DNA from: Pisolithus tinctorius | Lineage: Eukaryota > Basidiomycota > Agaricomycetes > Boletales > Pisolithaceae | Length of the DNA stretch: 64,000 nt | Reading direction: 5' to 3' | NCBI GenBank assembly: GCA_024663395.1 | Contig: JANFAH010000094.1 | Span: 1-64,000, forward strand | In this document: one piece after another, positions 1-11,816 of the stretch | Layout: the number at the start of each line of letters is the position of its first letter | Position numbering within the stretch: position 1 is the stretch's first letter | Position numbers and translations under genes: made by a program | The notes under the pieces: model-generated | The model's database searches: none | The model's input: the letters and a program-made list of their open reading frames with translations, nothing else | What the model was told of the DNA's origin: nothing

Positions 1-802
1 CGGCCACCGGTGCTAACTGACGCGGAGTATCAGTGCCACTGGGTGCTGGGGGAACAAAACCTGGTAATGAGGGGTTCTCGCCTGGGGCGTTGGCAGTAGT
101 AGCAACGTCTCCCAGCGTCTTGAATACGCTGGCTATTTTGGACATGTCCATGTCCTGGATGGCACGCAGTATATCGTCATTAGACGCAAATTGGAAGTCA
201 GGCACAGGACCGCTCAATCCTGGAAACAGTGGTTGCGAGTGTGGCGGATGCGAGGGGTCAAATTGGGGAACTTCGCTGAAACCGTAGTGTACGGGCGGGA
301 ACGGCAAGTATGAGGGTGGTTGTTCGGGTACCATGGAATGGTGATCTGGGTAGGGTGGCTGATGCTGGTAAGGCTGTATATCGATGGGCTGCGATTCGGA
401 CGACGTAGCGGAGGCCGCAGCAACGACTGCGTTCAGAAAGGCAGCAGATGCAGCGTGATGGTTATCTCCCGACAAATCGGGGTGGTGTAGGTCATTCGGA
501 AGGGAACCTGCGCCTTGAGGAGGCATGTCTTTACTTGTTACGCTGTGTGCGTCCCCCACTGCATCGTCCTGGGACGGTCCTAGGTGTATTGGATGGCCGT
601 GTTCCGTTGTGTCCGTCAGATGGCTACCTTTCTTCCTTTTCTTTTTGCGTTTCTCGTCGGAAGCCTCATCGTCATCCCTGGCAAGCTTCCGTCGCGATGT
701 CTTACGACTCTGAGATTGGATAAATGCATTGTTAGCCTCACCGACGGCGAGCTGCAATGCCCGCTGAATGTCGGATGAAAGGCCAAGGCTTGTGTCGCCC
801 AT
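1..802 (-). CDS. N-terminal part of a low-complexity nuclear-type protein, runs off left edge
   Basis: The minus strand is open from an ATG at 800-802 to the window edge (267 codons, no stop), so only the N-terminus is visible. It begins MGDTSLGLSSDIQRALQLAV, followed by a very basic stretch (KRKKKRKKG, a probable nuclear localisation signal). Long Pro/His/Gln/Ser-rich segments with alternating acidic and basic patches come next. No catalytic or DNA-binding domain is visible in this part. The composition suits the disordered N-terminus of a transcription or chromatin factor, but this is inference. It lies 136 bp downstream of the CCDC97-like gene on the same strand. Any domain would be beyond the left edge. 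Confidence 0.6.
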   Translation of the reverse strand, partial: MGDTSLGLSSDIQRALQLAVGEANNAFIQSQSRKTSRRKLARDDDEASDEKRKKKRKKGSHLTDTTEHGHPIHLGPSQDDAVGDAHSVTSKDMPPQGAGSLPNDLHHPDLSGDNHHAASAAFLNAVVAAASATSSESQPIDIQPYQHQPPYPDHHSMVPEQPPSYLPFPPVHYGFSEVPQFDPSHPPHSQPLFPGLSGPVPDFQFASNDDILRAIQDMDMSKIASVFKTLGDVATTANAPGENPSLPGFVPPAPSGTDTPRQLAPVA

Positions 803-938
803 CCAGAATAACAAAGTATTTAGGGTGGGCCGTCGGCGACTTGGATGAGGGCAAGCGCGAAAATAAACTGACTACGCATAGATCGGTCGACCGCTCACAT
901 TCCGGGCAAATTCTCGGACCGAAATATTACCATATTTG

Positions 939-1840
939 TCAATAGTCACATTCCCCGCCTCCCTCCATCTCCATCTCGTCCGCCTCCTCCTCGTCAAACC
1001 ACCCCTCCTCGTCCTCATTAATGTCATACTGTTCGCTCCAGTCACACAGGTCATAATCAGCACCCTATACAATGATGAGTCCGTCAACACCGCCGCATCC
1101 ATCCACAGTGCTCGTTGACGCACTTCCAACAGGCCATAAACGAACAACTCTTTTATCCGTCTTGCAAAGTCAGCGCTCAGCTCCTCTGGAGACTCCTGCA
1201 AGTCTGCTGCTGCATCGCTCATGTCGCTATCGCTCTCGTCCTCTTCCGGAATAAATCCGTCCTCTTCTCCACCTCCTTGACTGCACTTGAGATATCTCAC
1301 TCTCTCGGCTTCTCTCTCTTCCTCGTACTCTCCCAACAAGCTTCCCAGTTTCCCTACTTGCTGCGGCACCCCGTCCAAAAAGTTTTTGCTCGCCCACTCC
1401 TTCTCGTCTTCAGCAGCTCGCTTTCCATATCGCTCACGCCCTGACCACAAGTGCGGCCACCGAGCCTTGGCCGACTCCAGCTCGAGTTGCTTTGGTGCAG
1501 TTTCTGTGTACCTTAGCCGACGGTTCCGCATCTCCGGTATAAGGCTACGCTGCTTCGGCGTCGTGACCAGCCCGAAGCTTGTAATCAGGTGTGGCGGTAT
1601 TTGATGCAGGAACTTGCGCAGGAATTCGACAGGTGAGTTGCTTGGGAGCGGGCTGTAGTCCAGAGGTAGACCGAGATATGATAGCAATACGAGATCGCTG
1701 AAAGTGTTGCCATCCATGTGGTGAGATTGCCGAAGAGAGGAGTAGACTCGAAGGTTAGGAGTGTGCTTATGTAACCAATTGTCAAGTACTACACGTCCAG
1801 TTGCCGAGAGTACGGAGCTCATGTTTTTTTCCAGGGTCAT
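939..1840 (-). CDS. CCDC97-family protein (DUF2052)
   Basis: Two exons, 1840-1124 and 1064-939, are joined across a 59-bp GTGCGT...TAG intron, giving about 280 aa. The protein carries the CCDC97 hallmarks: a central block (TPKQRSLIPEMRNRRLRY), a basic/Trp-rich helical region, then an acidic tail in which the spliced frame reads YDLCDWSEQYDINEDEEGWF and ends in Glu/Asp repeats. Without splicing the acidic tail would be lost to another frame, which supports the intron. CCDC97 is associated with the SF3b/U2 snRNP in animals; the role here is inferred from the family. The start is uncertain: ATGs at 1840 and 1822 are both possible, and the frame stays open upstream to 1924, where an extra 5' exon may exist. 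Confidence 0.75.
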
Positions 1841-2313
1841 GTGGCCCGTACCTCGTCCCTGCTCTGCCAGTCTTTTCTGGGGCTGGTGGGATCTGGAATT
1901 TAAAATATTATGCAATAGACACATTAAGCTGATAGCAAGTTGCCATGGGTTTGGTACCGGTTCATTGTCTTAGCAGTATCAAATACATACCTTGAGTTGG
2001 ATCTGTATTGCAGATAGAGAGATGGCAAGTATCTCAGGGTTGAATTCAGGTATGATCTGCATATCCATAGGCTTGTCCAGTGTCAATACCGGATTCAGGC
2101 AGCCGTCCCGTGCATGCCATGTATACCACCCATACCCACCCATCGCATGACGATCGTGGCTGGTCCATGGCCCCTGTGCATGAACCAGTAATCTACATGC
2201 TACACACTTGCTGGGTATACATCCTGTCGCCAGTAGTCCCACAGTAGTAATTGAAATAAATGCACTTCATGGCAACAATGGTGTAGATAATGAATGTAAT
2301 TTAATAGCTGGAT
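1841..2313. other. Gap without a recognised gene
   Basis: About 470 bp between the CCDC97-like gene and the transposon accessory gene. It may hold the promoter and a 5' exon of the CCDC97-like gene. An 87-codon minus frame at 1979-2242 has no recognisable content and is not called. Confidence 0.4.
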
Positions 2314-4049
2314 CTACCATGTCAGCCCCTGCTGAATCCTTGTCTGCCATTCAGGATTTATGACACTGACGATCTTAGATCCTCTACGCATCCCAGGACA
2401 TTCAGCGAGATCATCCTGGAAGATCTGCATCATGTAACTATGAAGCTCCCTGTTGTACAACTCCTTCGTGCGGGCATTCTTGCATGCAGTCCAGTGGAGG
2501 GTATTGAGCATATAGTTGACGTAATTCCAGAACTTAGTGACATTGAAGCGCACAGGTCATCCATCAAGCCTGAAGCCAGAGTCAGAGGGATCCAAATCGT
2601 CACCATCATTGCTCAAGGTGTCAGCATCCAGATTTGGTCCAGCGTCCGCAATACTGTTGGCATCACCTTGAAGGTCATCCGTGTTATCACCAAGTCTGCT
2701 CCAGTCGAAATCGGCCCCAGGCCCAGACTCATCCCCAGTGGGAGCTGAACTGCTGCCATCCCCCATCACAAGTGTGTCAGTGACACTTTCATCCATGTTG
2801 TCCGCAGAGACAGCCCATCGCTCTATCTCACTGATATTGATACCGAGGTTGCGCTCGACTTTGGTATGCATATCACTCTTGAGCATCGGAATGAGTCGAG
2901 GAGTGAAACAAGTGCTGAGGGGGGCTATCTTGTGGTCACCTACACCAATGAGGAAGAGGTGGAGGCAGCAGCACTACACTGGGGAGGTTAAATTGCATTC
3001 AACAGGATGTGATGGAAATACTTACCAGGAATGCTAACCTCGCCCAGTGGCTCGCATCTACTTCCATTCCAGGGCTACTACATGCCACAGCCTTTCCTAC
3101 TTCGATAATGCATGTTTGCTTGACAATAGACACAGTCAACTAGCGTGACTACTCAGCGGCAGGCTTCAGCAGGAATTTTGGTTGGACTCACATGTGACTT
3201 GAGGTGACTGTGAAGGTCAGCAAGTAACCTCGTTACGATCTTTCCAAGGGTGCTTCGAAGCTCATTATCATTGAGTACAGTAGCTGGTATCTTGAATATG
3301 TCTAGGTGATTGGCGATAAACTCCTGTGGATAGTACATTGTAATGACCCAGACAAAGGTGGAAACTTGCTGATGACGCACCATTATGTGACGCTGAGTGT
3401 CTGTAACATATGCAGTTATGTTTGGTGAGAGAATGCAAGCCAACAAGCGGCTAGAGAGACCGATCTGGTCGTGAAGTTAAGGAAAGATGCAAAACAAGGT
3501 ACTACCAAGAGCACGTACCTCGAAGTCCTTTGAGGTCAGAGTCTCTTGAAGTGCTTGGAGTTCAGAGGCCTTGTTACTAGCATTGTATTTAACAAAGGTA
3601 GCTTTAATATCAACAAGCATTGAAAAAAGGTCACCAGTCTGAATAGGGTGGTGAGGCAGAGAAGCAAAGATCTCAGAGTTACTCACATCAATGAAGTTGA
3701 AGACAGCTTTCTCCTCAATGCTGAGATCCTTACAGAGTTTCTTCGCATATGTCTTGAGATGCTTAATGCGTTGGGGAGTCAGCTGCGTAGAGCTGTTCTC
3801 CACATCGTCATCCTGATGCCGGCGAATGCCCAAAGAAATGGGGTCCTCCAATGAGTCAGAAGGAGGGTGGGGGTGGAAAGGAGTGGGAGAGAATGCAGTA
3901 GTGTTGGGGGATATTTGAGAAGAGCTCAAAGCTGGATGAGAGGCTGGAGTGCCACTACAGGAACCCGTCGATGACACCAAAGGAGCTCTGGTATGAGACA
4001 TGGCCCTTGAGGAAGTCAAAGTAGAGCGTAAATGGTACTGACAGAACAT
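2314..4049 (-). pseudogene. Accessory protein of the 2.3-11.8 kb element, one internal TGA
   Basis: Five exons by splice consensus and frame: 4049-3519, 3464-3366, 3323-3192, 3139-3026 and 2973-2314, with introns of 42-54 bp. They would encode about 511 aa. The N-terminus is Ser/Pro-rich and disordered. The middle is helical (starting RIKHLKTYAKKLCKDLSIEE), then comes an acidic linker, and the C-terminal block begins VRFNVTKFWNYVNYML. An in-frame TGA at 2557-2559 separates the acidic linker from the C-terminal block. The frame continues unchanged for 80 more codons of conserved-looking sequence, so this is probably a decayed gene. The function is unknown; the family appears to be multicopy in mushroom genomes. 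A TATA box lies about 50 bp upstream of the first ATG. Confidence 0.6.
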
Positions 4050-4097
4050 CGCAGCAGTTGAGGCAACTCTGGGGCCATCGATGAGCAGGGGGGAGCC

Positions 4098-4105
4098 TTT
4101 TTATA
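4098..4105 (-). promoter_or_regulatory. TATA box of the accessory gene
   Basis: The minus strand reads TATAAAAA here, 49 bp upstream of the ATG at 4049 and just after the stop of the upstream transposase-like gene at 4139. It suggests the accessory gene is transcribed on its own. Confidence 0.5.
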
Positions 4106-5859
4106 TGTATGAAGTTGTGTTGTGCAGCTATAATGAAGTCAATTATGGAAAGTAAAAGGATTATGAGCGGAACCGTGTTGGGGAGGCGATGTTTGATAAG
4201 GAGGGACTGCCGGTTGACTTGGATACGTTGCTGGAGGTGGCTGGTTGTGATATTGGTAATAAGGCATGCTTTGCATGGCTTGCACTTGTGCCGGATGGGC
4301 TTGGGACCCTTGCTGTGGCCGGTAAGAGTGTTGATAATGCGGCAGAGAGTGGGCCACTGGCGAAGCGAGGGAGCTGTTGTATTGCATTTGAGGTGTGGGA
4401 GGGGGCTGGGAGGCATGAAGCGGATAAAGCAGAGTGTGGGTGTGCTGAAAATGCGGCAGAGAGTGGACCAGTGATGGAACGAAGGAGTCGTTGTATCGTA
4501 TTCGCGCTGGGGGAGGAGGCACAGAGGCTTGAAGCAGATAAGGCAGGGCGCGGATCGCCGATGGGGCAGGTGTGGTGGTGACTGGGCTTGAATCCCTTGG
4601 GGGTACAGCCATGCCTGAGCTGCATAGTGGCAGTGGGAGGGCAGCGGGAGGAGCCACAGGATAGCTCCTCACATCTGTTGTGGCAATGGCTTTTGGTCCC
4701 CTCTTCCTTGTATTCTTTGGTAAAGGCTTGTCGAATGCCGGGGAGGGTGGTATGTCACCCGCGTCACCTTGCCCAGCCTCTGTGCTCACTTGCCCCTGGT
4801 GCTGCACTTTCTTCCGTCGGATCTGACAAGCAGCCTGTCTTCGAACCTTGTCCACATCAGTGGGCACAACACAAAGTGGTGATTCTTGCAAGGATGGCGG
4901 TATAACAGCATGGATGAATGAGTAATTGTGAATCGAGAACGCATTCAGTAAATACTTTTGGGTTGGCTCATGTTGAATGACGTGCTTGATTCACCTTGTG
5001 ACTGTCCATTCCTGCCGAATAGCATGACCGCTGAGTTTGGTACATTTGGAGTCCACACAATTATGCTGTACATTCACTGCACAAAGAATGTTCTGGTTGG
5101 CTACATCAGTATGGGAGTAAAGGGAATCTATGAAACTTACAGAGGGATTGACGACAACAGTGTTGTCAGTCAGTTCCATGCATGGAAGACATAAAGTGGG
5201 GTGAAGATTGGTTGTGAATGCGAATAATTGGATGGCAACATGTGAAACCGTGCGGTGGAAAGGGTCGTCAATCAAAACCTTGTGGACGTGGCCCACTGCA
5301 AACCCAGAACTTGAGGTAGAATGATCGAAGATGACATGTCCATCAATCTCAATCTTGTCGCCATGCTTTGCAATGAATGTGTGGCCTTGGTGGTACTTGT
5401 CAGTCAAACGAGGGATAGGACTGAGCTTCACACAGAGTGTCGACTCCCACTTCATGGGTTTTGAAGGTTGAGATCTGGCGTTCTTGCTGGCAGCCAAGGT
5501 ACGGCAAAGTTCACCGGTTCCTAAGTGGCATTGAGGGGATGGACATTAGGCAAACGTTGTACATACCTGGCTTGCTCTTGTCATCATCTAGTTTGATCCC
5601 GAGAAGTTTCGCTTGCGTGGGATGTTCGTTGAGGAAGTTCAGTACATATGAGCTGGCATGGACCCATTTTTTCAGTTCCTTCTCATACCAGTACCCACCT
5701 GTTAGGACGTGCTTGACCAGATCGAGCCGGTGTGAGTCAGAGTGTGGACAGCTGGTATAAACCAAACAAATCCAACACAAAAGACAAATATGTGCGAGTG
5801 GTGGTTTACCTCCGCGGAACCTGGAGGGCAGAGAAACCTAAAGTGGGGAAGACTTCAAG

Positions 5860-6180
5860 TGGAGGTGCTCCTGGCGCAAGTCGACGACGAGTTACGCAGG
5901 AGAAGATGAATGGACGATGATTGGGAAGGGGATGCTGAACAGAGTGAAGGTGTTCAGCTGAAAGGACCTGGGATGAAGGACTTTGATAAGACGTGCTCCT
6001 TGCACAAGTCAATGACGAGTTATGCAGGAGTGGGAGGATGACTAAGCAAGACTTGCTGACTAAGTGTGGATGGAGCTTTAGATAATGAATGGTGGTAGAT
6101 AGACTCTTCCGAATGAGCCTCAACTACCAAGTATATGAATGATGACAGATAGACCCCTTCGTGGAGCCTCAACTGTCGAC
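5860..6180. repeat. Degenerate short direct repeats
   Basis: Two diverged pairs. A block of about 45 bp (GTGCTCCTGGCGCAAGTC and relatives) occurs near 5875 and again near 6000. Another block (ATGAATG...AGATAGAC...GAGCCTCAAC) occurs near 6085-6123 and 6135-6173. The following stretch, 6300-6450, is rich in GTAAGTAA/AAGCAAGC motifs. No function is assigned. Confidence 0.45.
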
Positions 6181-6706
6181 GACGAGATGGGCACTGGACT
6201 GACTGCTGGACTGCTTCTGAATTGCTTCCTGATTGATTCTGGGTAGCTAAGTACATGGGGGTTTATATACTGAGGGGGGAGCACAGCTTGTGACAAACAA
6301 GGCACAAACACTTGGTAAGTAATGAGTAAGGACTGAATAATCATGGTGAGTAAGCAAGAAATGATAAGTAAGCAAGCAAAGAGGATTGGTAAGTATTGGC
6401 AATGAACGAGTCAAGGATAGTCAAAATATCACAAAATAAGTCAAATAGAATCAGAAACTGAGTAAGCGCACTGATATCACATTAGGGGGTGGCGATGCAA
6501 GTCAGATCTCGGCGGAGACATCTCTAGATCCAAAGATGGCATGACAGATGGATGGTGTTTCCAGATAGGGAAGTATTAATTCCAGAATTGAAGGGCATGA
6601 GTCAGGCGTCAAAGGGGGCTAGGGCGTTGGGGGTCTGTGGGGCAATGAGAGCATACGCGATCGCGTCTCCCACCCTTCCATCCTCTCAGCGAAGTTAACA
6701 AAAACT

Positions 6707-7264
6707 TCATGAACGGGGCTCTGATGGAGAAGGAGGAGAAGGGGGGACGTCTTCTGCTGGATCTTGCAGTAAGAAGGCAAGATGCATGTCATACTCGTCA
6801 TGAATGCGATCAGGGAGGCTGGAGGACAGTAGATTATACTGCAGCTGTCGCAATGTGGGAAGAATGATGGACGAGACTGGAATAAAGACGGTGCAGGGAG
6901 CAGGGAGGAACGATCCATATGCTTCATCAACTGGGGAGACTGAAACGACCACATAAGACCTTTCTAACCGAGTGACAGACCTGAGGCGACCAAAGAACGT
7001 CCTTCTGGAAGTCATACTGACAAGGAGAACACGCTGACCAAGCTGCATGGGATGAGATGGGGCTGACAATGATGGGATGAACCAGGGGGCTTCAGGACGG
7101 AAGCTGGTGGGAATGCCTGGCAGATATATGTAGCCACTGTCTCTGGCAAATGAGACAAGCGAGATGATTGATGAAGAGGTGGCCATGATTGATGGACTTA
7201 GCGAAATGAGCGTCTGATGGATGGAGTGCTGTAGAAACGCGCAGGGTGCGAGGATCCTCTCCAA
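6707..7264 (-). CDS. Hypothetical 185-aa frame inside the insertion
   Basis: An ATG-initiated open frame encodes about 185 aa with hydrophobic and Ser-rich stretches and a Pro-rich end. No family is recognised. A central segment (QLGQRVLLVSMTSRRTFFGR) could form a small beta-barrel, but that is a guess. It could be a chance frame; its length and position in the inserted block are the only support. Confidence 0.3.
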   Translation of the reverse strand: MERILAPCAFLQHSIHQTLISLSPSIMATSSSIISLVSFARDSGYIYLPGIPTSFRPEAPWFIPSLSAPSHPMQLGQRVLLVSMTSRRTFFGRLRSVTRLERSYVVVSVSPVDEAYGSFLPAPCTVFIPVSSIILPTLRQLQYNLLSSSLPDRIHDEYDMHLAFLLQDPAEDVPPSPPSPSEPRS

Positions 7265-10200
7265 ATTTGGAAGGAAGAATCGTGGGGCTGAGCACTTTAA
7301 GCGAGCATGGGAATGGAGTTGATATCTTTGGAAATGGTGGAGATACGACGAAAACCGGAATGCCGTACACAGGCGCTAAAAACCTTTAATGCGCGCTTAA
7401 CTCGCTTCCTCTTCTCTCTTTAGCACTGATGACTTGTTCTTGTGCGAAGGATGACTGTTCACGTCCAACAGTCTTTCTACGCATGAGGCCTTTAGTCTTC
7501 ATCTGCATGCTTGGGCATTGTGCGCAACTCGTCAACGAGTTAGGCAGAGTCAGCTGTAACCATGTCCACAACACCTTTGGTGTGTGACACCGGGCGAACC
7601 TCTGGCATGAATCTTGGCTTGGGCCATGCTGACTGCTGTGAATGCATGATAGTTGGAACACATGATTAAAGGATTCATAACGTTCTGTGGAAAAAACAAT
7701 TGCGGGGCCAAATCTACAGATATAAGCAGGCAAATGGACAAGGAAGTGGAACTTTGGCTTCAAGATGAGGATGCTTGGGGCACATGTTGCAGTTATGTTC
7801 AAAAAATCTTCAATTGTTCGAGATAGCTTTGCCTGTTGTTGGAACGATCCTAGGTCAACACAACAGTATGACATTAATGGAACTCACCAAGTAAACTTCG
7901 AGATTATCGATTTGCATGTGCCAAAGAAAGACAACTAATTCTCCAATAATTGTCCATCCATCAACGACGCTCTGAGGAACTAAGTCATAAATAACAAACG
8001 GCATGACCTGTGCTAAACTTTTGAAGTGTTTTCTGATCAATGAACCCTTGTAGTTGCATATATAATCAGCGTTCAAACTTGGTGCATTCAGCACTTCACG
8101 CTCGATGGAGTCGAGGCAGCTATGGAAGATTTTAAGTAGTTTTGCCTTCTCGATCAGGAATATCGTTTGGCCCCAAAAGTACTTGACAACGCCAAGTAAA
8201 ATGGTATGAAGGATTTCTGTCGGGGTATCAAGGTGTATATTAACACCTGTGGACACCATTTCACTGTTAGGTGATCTTCGATGGCAGTGAGACAACTCAC
8301 CTGTCATGCCCAACAACGGGTTTATCATGTCATCAAGAGTTTGTCCATCAAGCAGAGTTGCTAGCTCCACTTCCAGTTCCATTTTGACGTCTGGTTCTTG
8401 CATGGGAGTGCTGCCCGTCCCACACTTGTGAAGCCTTTTCCCCATCTCGATCAGTTTTTGGAGAATATTGAGGGATAGTGTGTCCCAAACACCCGTCATT
8501 GAGACAGATGTCTTGACTTTCTCAGCTGCTCCTGGTAACATTGCAATTGAAAATTGGTTCTTAATCACGTTGGCCATCTCAGCAGGTGTCCGAAGTGATC
8601 TGGGCTATGAGAATCAAACAACAGGCTCAAAGACAGTTGAATGGAATGCATGGACCTCGAATAAGGTACAATATCCACTGTCGGATTCCTTGTAGTCTTT
8701 TGTACCCCCAACATGACAAGTACGGCAGAAATAATTACAGTTCAATCCACCCTGGCTGCAGATTTCAGCCTGCATCGGGTTATCGCCAGTGTGAAAGAGC
8801 CCATTAGGAATGAGGAAGACCTCCTCCTCATCACGACAATCCCAAGCGATCATGCCCGTTTCTGCAGCACGCCTGTAATGGGATTAGTCATGCATCTGAG
8901 ATGGTATCACAAACTTACATTATGGACTCTTTCACTGCACGCATAAGCTCCATCGGAGAGGCATGGGGAGATGAGGATATGAAGTGCACATGGAACTCCT
9001 GGTCCAGCATTTCTCATGGGAGGGAAGCATTTGACATGTATATTACGAAGTGCTTGTTCCATTGCTTTGAGATATTACCAGAGACATTGTCCATGAAAAT
9101 GATAAGGGGGACGTGATAGACCATATGGCCACCTGATTTTTTGTGCCATGGATTTGGCATCAGCAATGCATACCTTTTAGATGACTCCATAAATCCACAT
9201 GAAAACTCTTCAGGGTTGGAGGAAAGCTCCTTGAAGGAGAATTTGAACGTTGAGGTCAGGACTATTTCTGGCTTGTCACTGACAAGAAAACCAGCCTACA
9301 TATTTTTAGCGGATATCTGGGGGATGAAAGGATGAACTCACATCAGTTTGTTTGACAGCTCGCCCAAGAGCAAAAAGCTCCTTCGTGCCTTCTGTCATAG
9401 GTAGGTCGCCACCTGAGGCAACACTGGACATTGCCAGAAAGAAGTGTTCAGGGATGAAATAACCCCCTGAGATGTCTTGTAACAATTCATCAATGAAGTA
9501 GATCGTTCCATTGACGCGAGCAGCAGGCGGTGATGGCAATTCATGAAGTAATTTGTCCCCATGGAACACTTGAGACCTTCCATTGCCTCTGTCCTCAGGA
9601 AAGTCTTGCATTGAAAAGCGTGTGAGGGGGTTTGCATAGTCCTTTGTCCGATCTGTTAAAGTCGCCTATTATGAGAATCATGTGAGACTGACCTTTGCAA
9701 TCACATTCGCAATATTGTTGACATAAAAGATGTTGCCAGATGGAGACACCACCCTCGTTGTTGGATCACCGACTGTGTCTTGAAGATACTTCTGATGTTG
9801 TTTTATCGCATAAAGAGATGGCACGTCACGAGCACCAAGCTCTTTTGCCCAGTCAAGGATGGCCCACATCTGTGCTTCTGAAAAAGGCAACCTTGGGGAG
9901 CTGAACAGCAGGGTGGTAATAAACAGCTGATGGAGTTGCTTCAGAAACGTTCATGCACTCGCGAAGGCTCAAACCTACCGCCTTGCTTGGCCATGGATAA
10001 GTAGGATGATCAGGGGATACTTTCAATCTCGTCATATTAGATGAGGGAACACTGTCATCTGCATTTATTTCAATGGGTAACAATACCTGGATAAGAAACG
10101 AAAGCATACCAGGGACCTCAATACCGAAGTGATCTTCTTCGAAGACCTCTTCACGTGCGACATCACCATGGATGGGGAAGCGGAACTGTGTAAATGGCAT

Positions 10201-11047
10201 TGAGAACACCTCAGCATTTGTATAAAGAGATTCTTGCATGTCCTGGAACAAGTCCCAGTCATCGCCCAGTGACTGGTAACGGCTATTTGATGTTGCCTCC
10301 CAGAGCTCGCTCAGTGGCACATGAAGCGTACCAGGTTTCCCAGTCATATCTTGTAATGGGGAAATATCAGACAAGTTGGAGACAGGTCCGTTCGGGTGGT
10401 CGCTATATTCAATCACCGGCTGAGGTTCGAGCGAATCCAAGTCAGCTTCATCGATAATGGGATTGGACTTGCAGATTTGATACGGGGGGATGGAGGGATG
10501 ATTCTGTTCATCTGAGAGGCCAGGGTATTGCACTTGAAAGCCAGAAATAGTCGTCTGATTCTTCATCCACATCTTCAGATGGCGCTGATGGATATGTGAC
10601 TGGGAATGAGACTTGATGTGCTTCAATGCAAATTCATGGAGATGACCATCGAGCATACGTGGACAGATCAAGCAGACAATCTCAGTCCTATTTCCTGAGT
10701 TTGCAAATCGAAAGACTGAAACAAGGGCTGTCAGTGATCACAAATTTTGAGGCCAGGACAGGCAGCCTACCTTTACCATCCACCATGCTTGCCAAGGTGG
10801 ATTGTTTGGGCATTTCAGATTGATTCTTCACGTTGTTTCGACTGTCTCTATGAGTGTGCTGTGCTCGCAAACTTGAGATCTTGGGACTGGAAGCTTCCCA
10901 AACGAAGTCATGTGAACTCTTATGCGCCTGCAACGAACTTCACATCATGCATCGTGCTTCAGTGCGTGCACTGTATTCCATCTTCCATCAATACTTTCCA
11001 CTCCGAATCTTCCAACAATTTCCCACTGAATTTGTTCCCCTTGCGCA

Positions 11048-11816
11048 ATGAATTCTTTTCTGGAGTCATGTCAAGCTGTTGTCTGTCTGGATGTCAAAAA
11101 CTCTGATACAGAAACTGCCTATTTGCAACCTCTCGTGTTCACAGTATGCTTCCCTGGGCCCATGCCAAGGAGTCTTACCAACAATGATATAGTATGTTTG
11201 CAATTACTCCCTTCAATATGCAAATACCAATGATCCTGTAGCCTGTTCAAATATCAGTGTCACTGTCTGAGGCATTTCGAGGAATCATACTCCCTGAGGT
11301 TCGACCTGGTACCTGGTGCGCTGACGAATCTGAGCATCCTCTATCCGTTGCAAGTGTGAGTTTGTCCTCTTCTTTCCTAACTGTGTGCAATAATCCTGCT
11401 GTGCATCATATTTTATCTAGACCGACATGAGCTACAATGAAATCCCAATCACGTTCCTACCCTTACCACCCCTGTGGAACCCAATGGACACCAACCACTG
11501 GTTGGAACTGTCAAAGGGAATTGAACGGTGGCTGGTGGACATTGTGCAAGTGACAAATGTTCCTGAATGGACATGGGGTCGTGACGTGTTCTGGCTTGCA
11601 TATATTGGAGCATATTCAGCCTTCCCATGTGGGAAATGGGAGCCATGGAACCCGATCATCCCACTGGAAGGACAGTTCATCGAAGAATGGCTTGCAAAGG
11701 AAGAGACTGATAATACGTTCCCCCGTAATGTTTCAGACACGCTATCATACATCTGGAACGAATTTTGTAGACATGCTGTCCTTTTCTACCCCTTCCCTTT
11801 GCTAGTCTCCAACTGA
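11048..11816 (+). CDS. Hypothetical small protein divergent from the transposase-like gene
   Basis: Three exons, 11048-11191, 11258-11353 and 11421-11816, join in frame through 66- and 67-bp introns and give 211 aa. The joined protein runs smoothly across both junctions (NNDI/CHCLRHFEE and YPLQ/TDMSYNEI). It is rich in aromatic residues, with several Trp-containing motifs (WNPMD, WLELSKGIERWL, EWTWGRDVFWL). No domain is recognised. It starts 235 bp from the divergent transposase-like gene, which suggests an accessory gene of the same element. The first exon is the least certain. Confidence 0.5.

Larger units (their letters stand above)
5725..7585. mobile_element. Sequence inserted into the transposase-like gene
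   Basis: On the minus strand the coding blocks ending FARCH and beginning RLDLVKHVLTGG should be adjacent in this family but are about 1.86 kb apart. The inner region has no transposase homology. Near both boundaries the minus strand has a CAC/TCACAC motif, possibly a short target duplication, but exact ends and inverted repeats could not be fixed. Inside are a 185-codon frame (6707-7264) and degenerate repeats near 5.9-6.2 kb. Confidence 0.5.
4139..10813 (-). pseudogene. Transposase-like gene (C2H2-type N-terminus), interrupted and frame-broken
   Basis: Exon 1 (10813-10771, MPKQSTLASMVDGK) joins exon 2 at 10715 across a 55-bp intron. The N-terminus has a Cys/His cluster (VCLICPRMLDGHLHEF followed by His-rich sequence). 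Conserved blocks follow in order: SEAQMWAILDWAKELGARDV, SPSGNIFYVNNIANVIAKDY, YFIPEHF, PREMLDQEFHVHFISSSP, AWDCRDEE with TGDNPMQAEI and CRTCHVGG, HLDTPTEILHTILLGVVKYF, FHFLVHLPAYICRFGPAIVF, GGYWYEKELKKWVHAS, NVQHNCVDSKC, and a Pro-rich tail ending at 4139. Damage seen: a one-base frameshift near 9889-9899, an in-frame TGA at 4991-4993, and about 1.9 kb of unrelated sequence between the FARCH motif (near 7585) and the VKHVLTGGYW motif (near 5720). The role is DNA transposition by family. Which superfamily it belongs to (Plavaka-like or other) is not certain. Confidence 0.65.
2314..11816. mobile_element. Decayed multi-gene DNA element (Plavaka/KDZ-like class, family not certain)
   Basis: Three genes that look like one unit: a large multi-exon transposase-like gene (4139-10813, minus), an accessory gene 90 bp downstream with its own TATA box (2314-4049, minus), and a small gene 235 bp upstream in the divergent direction (11048-11816, plus). 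The transposase-like protein belongs to a high-copy Agaricomycete family that I recognise by its block order but cannot name with certainty. Grouping the three genes is inference from spacing and shared decay. No terminal inverted repeats or target-site duplication were identified, so the ends given are gene ends, not element ends. Confidence 0.5.

Noticed and set aside
1979..2242. 87-codon minus frame
   Set aside because: No family resemblance, no splice partner and no clear promoter; left as gap sequence.
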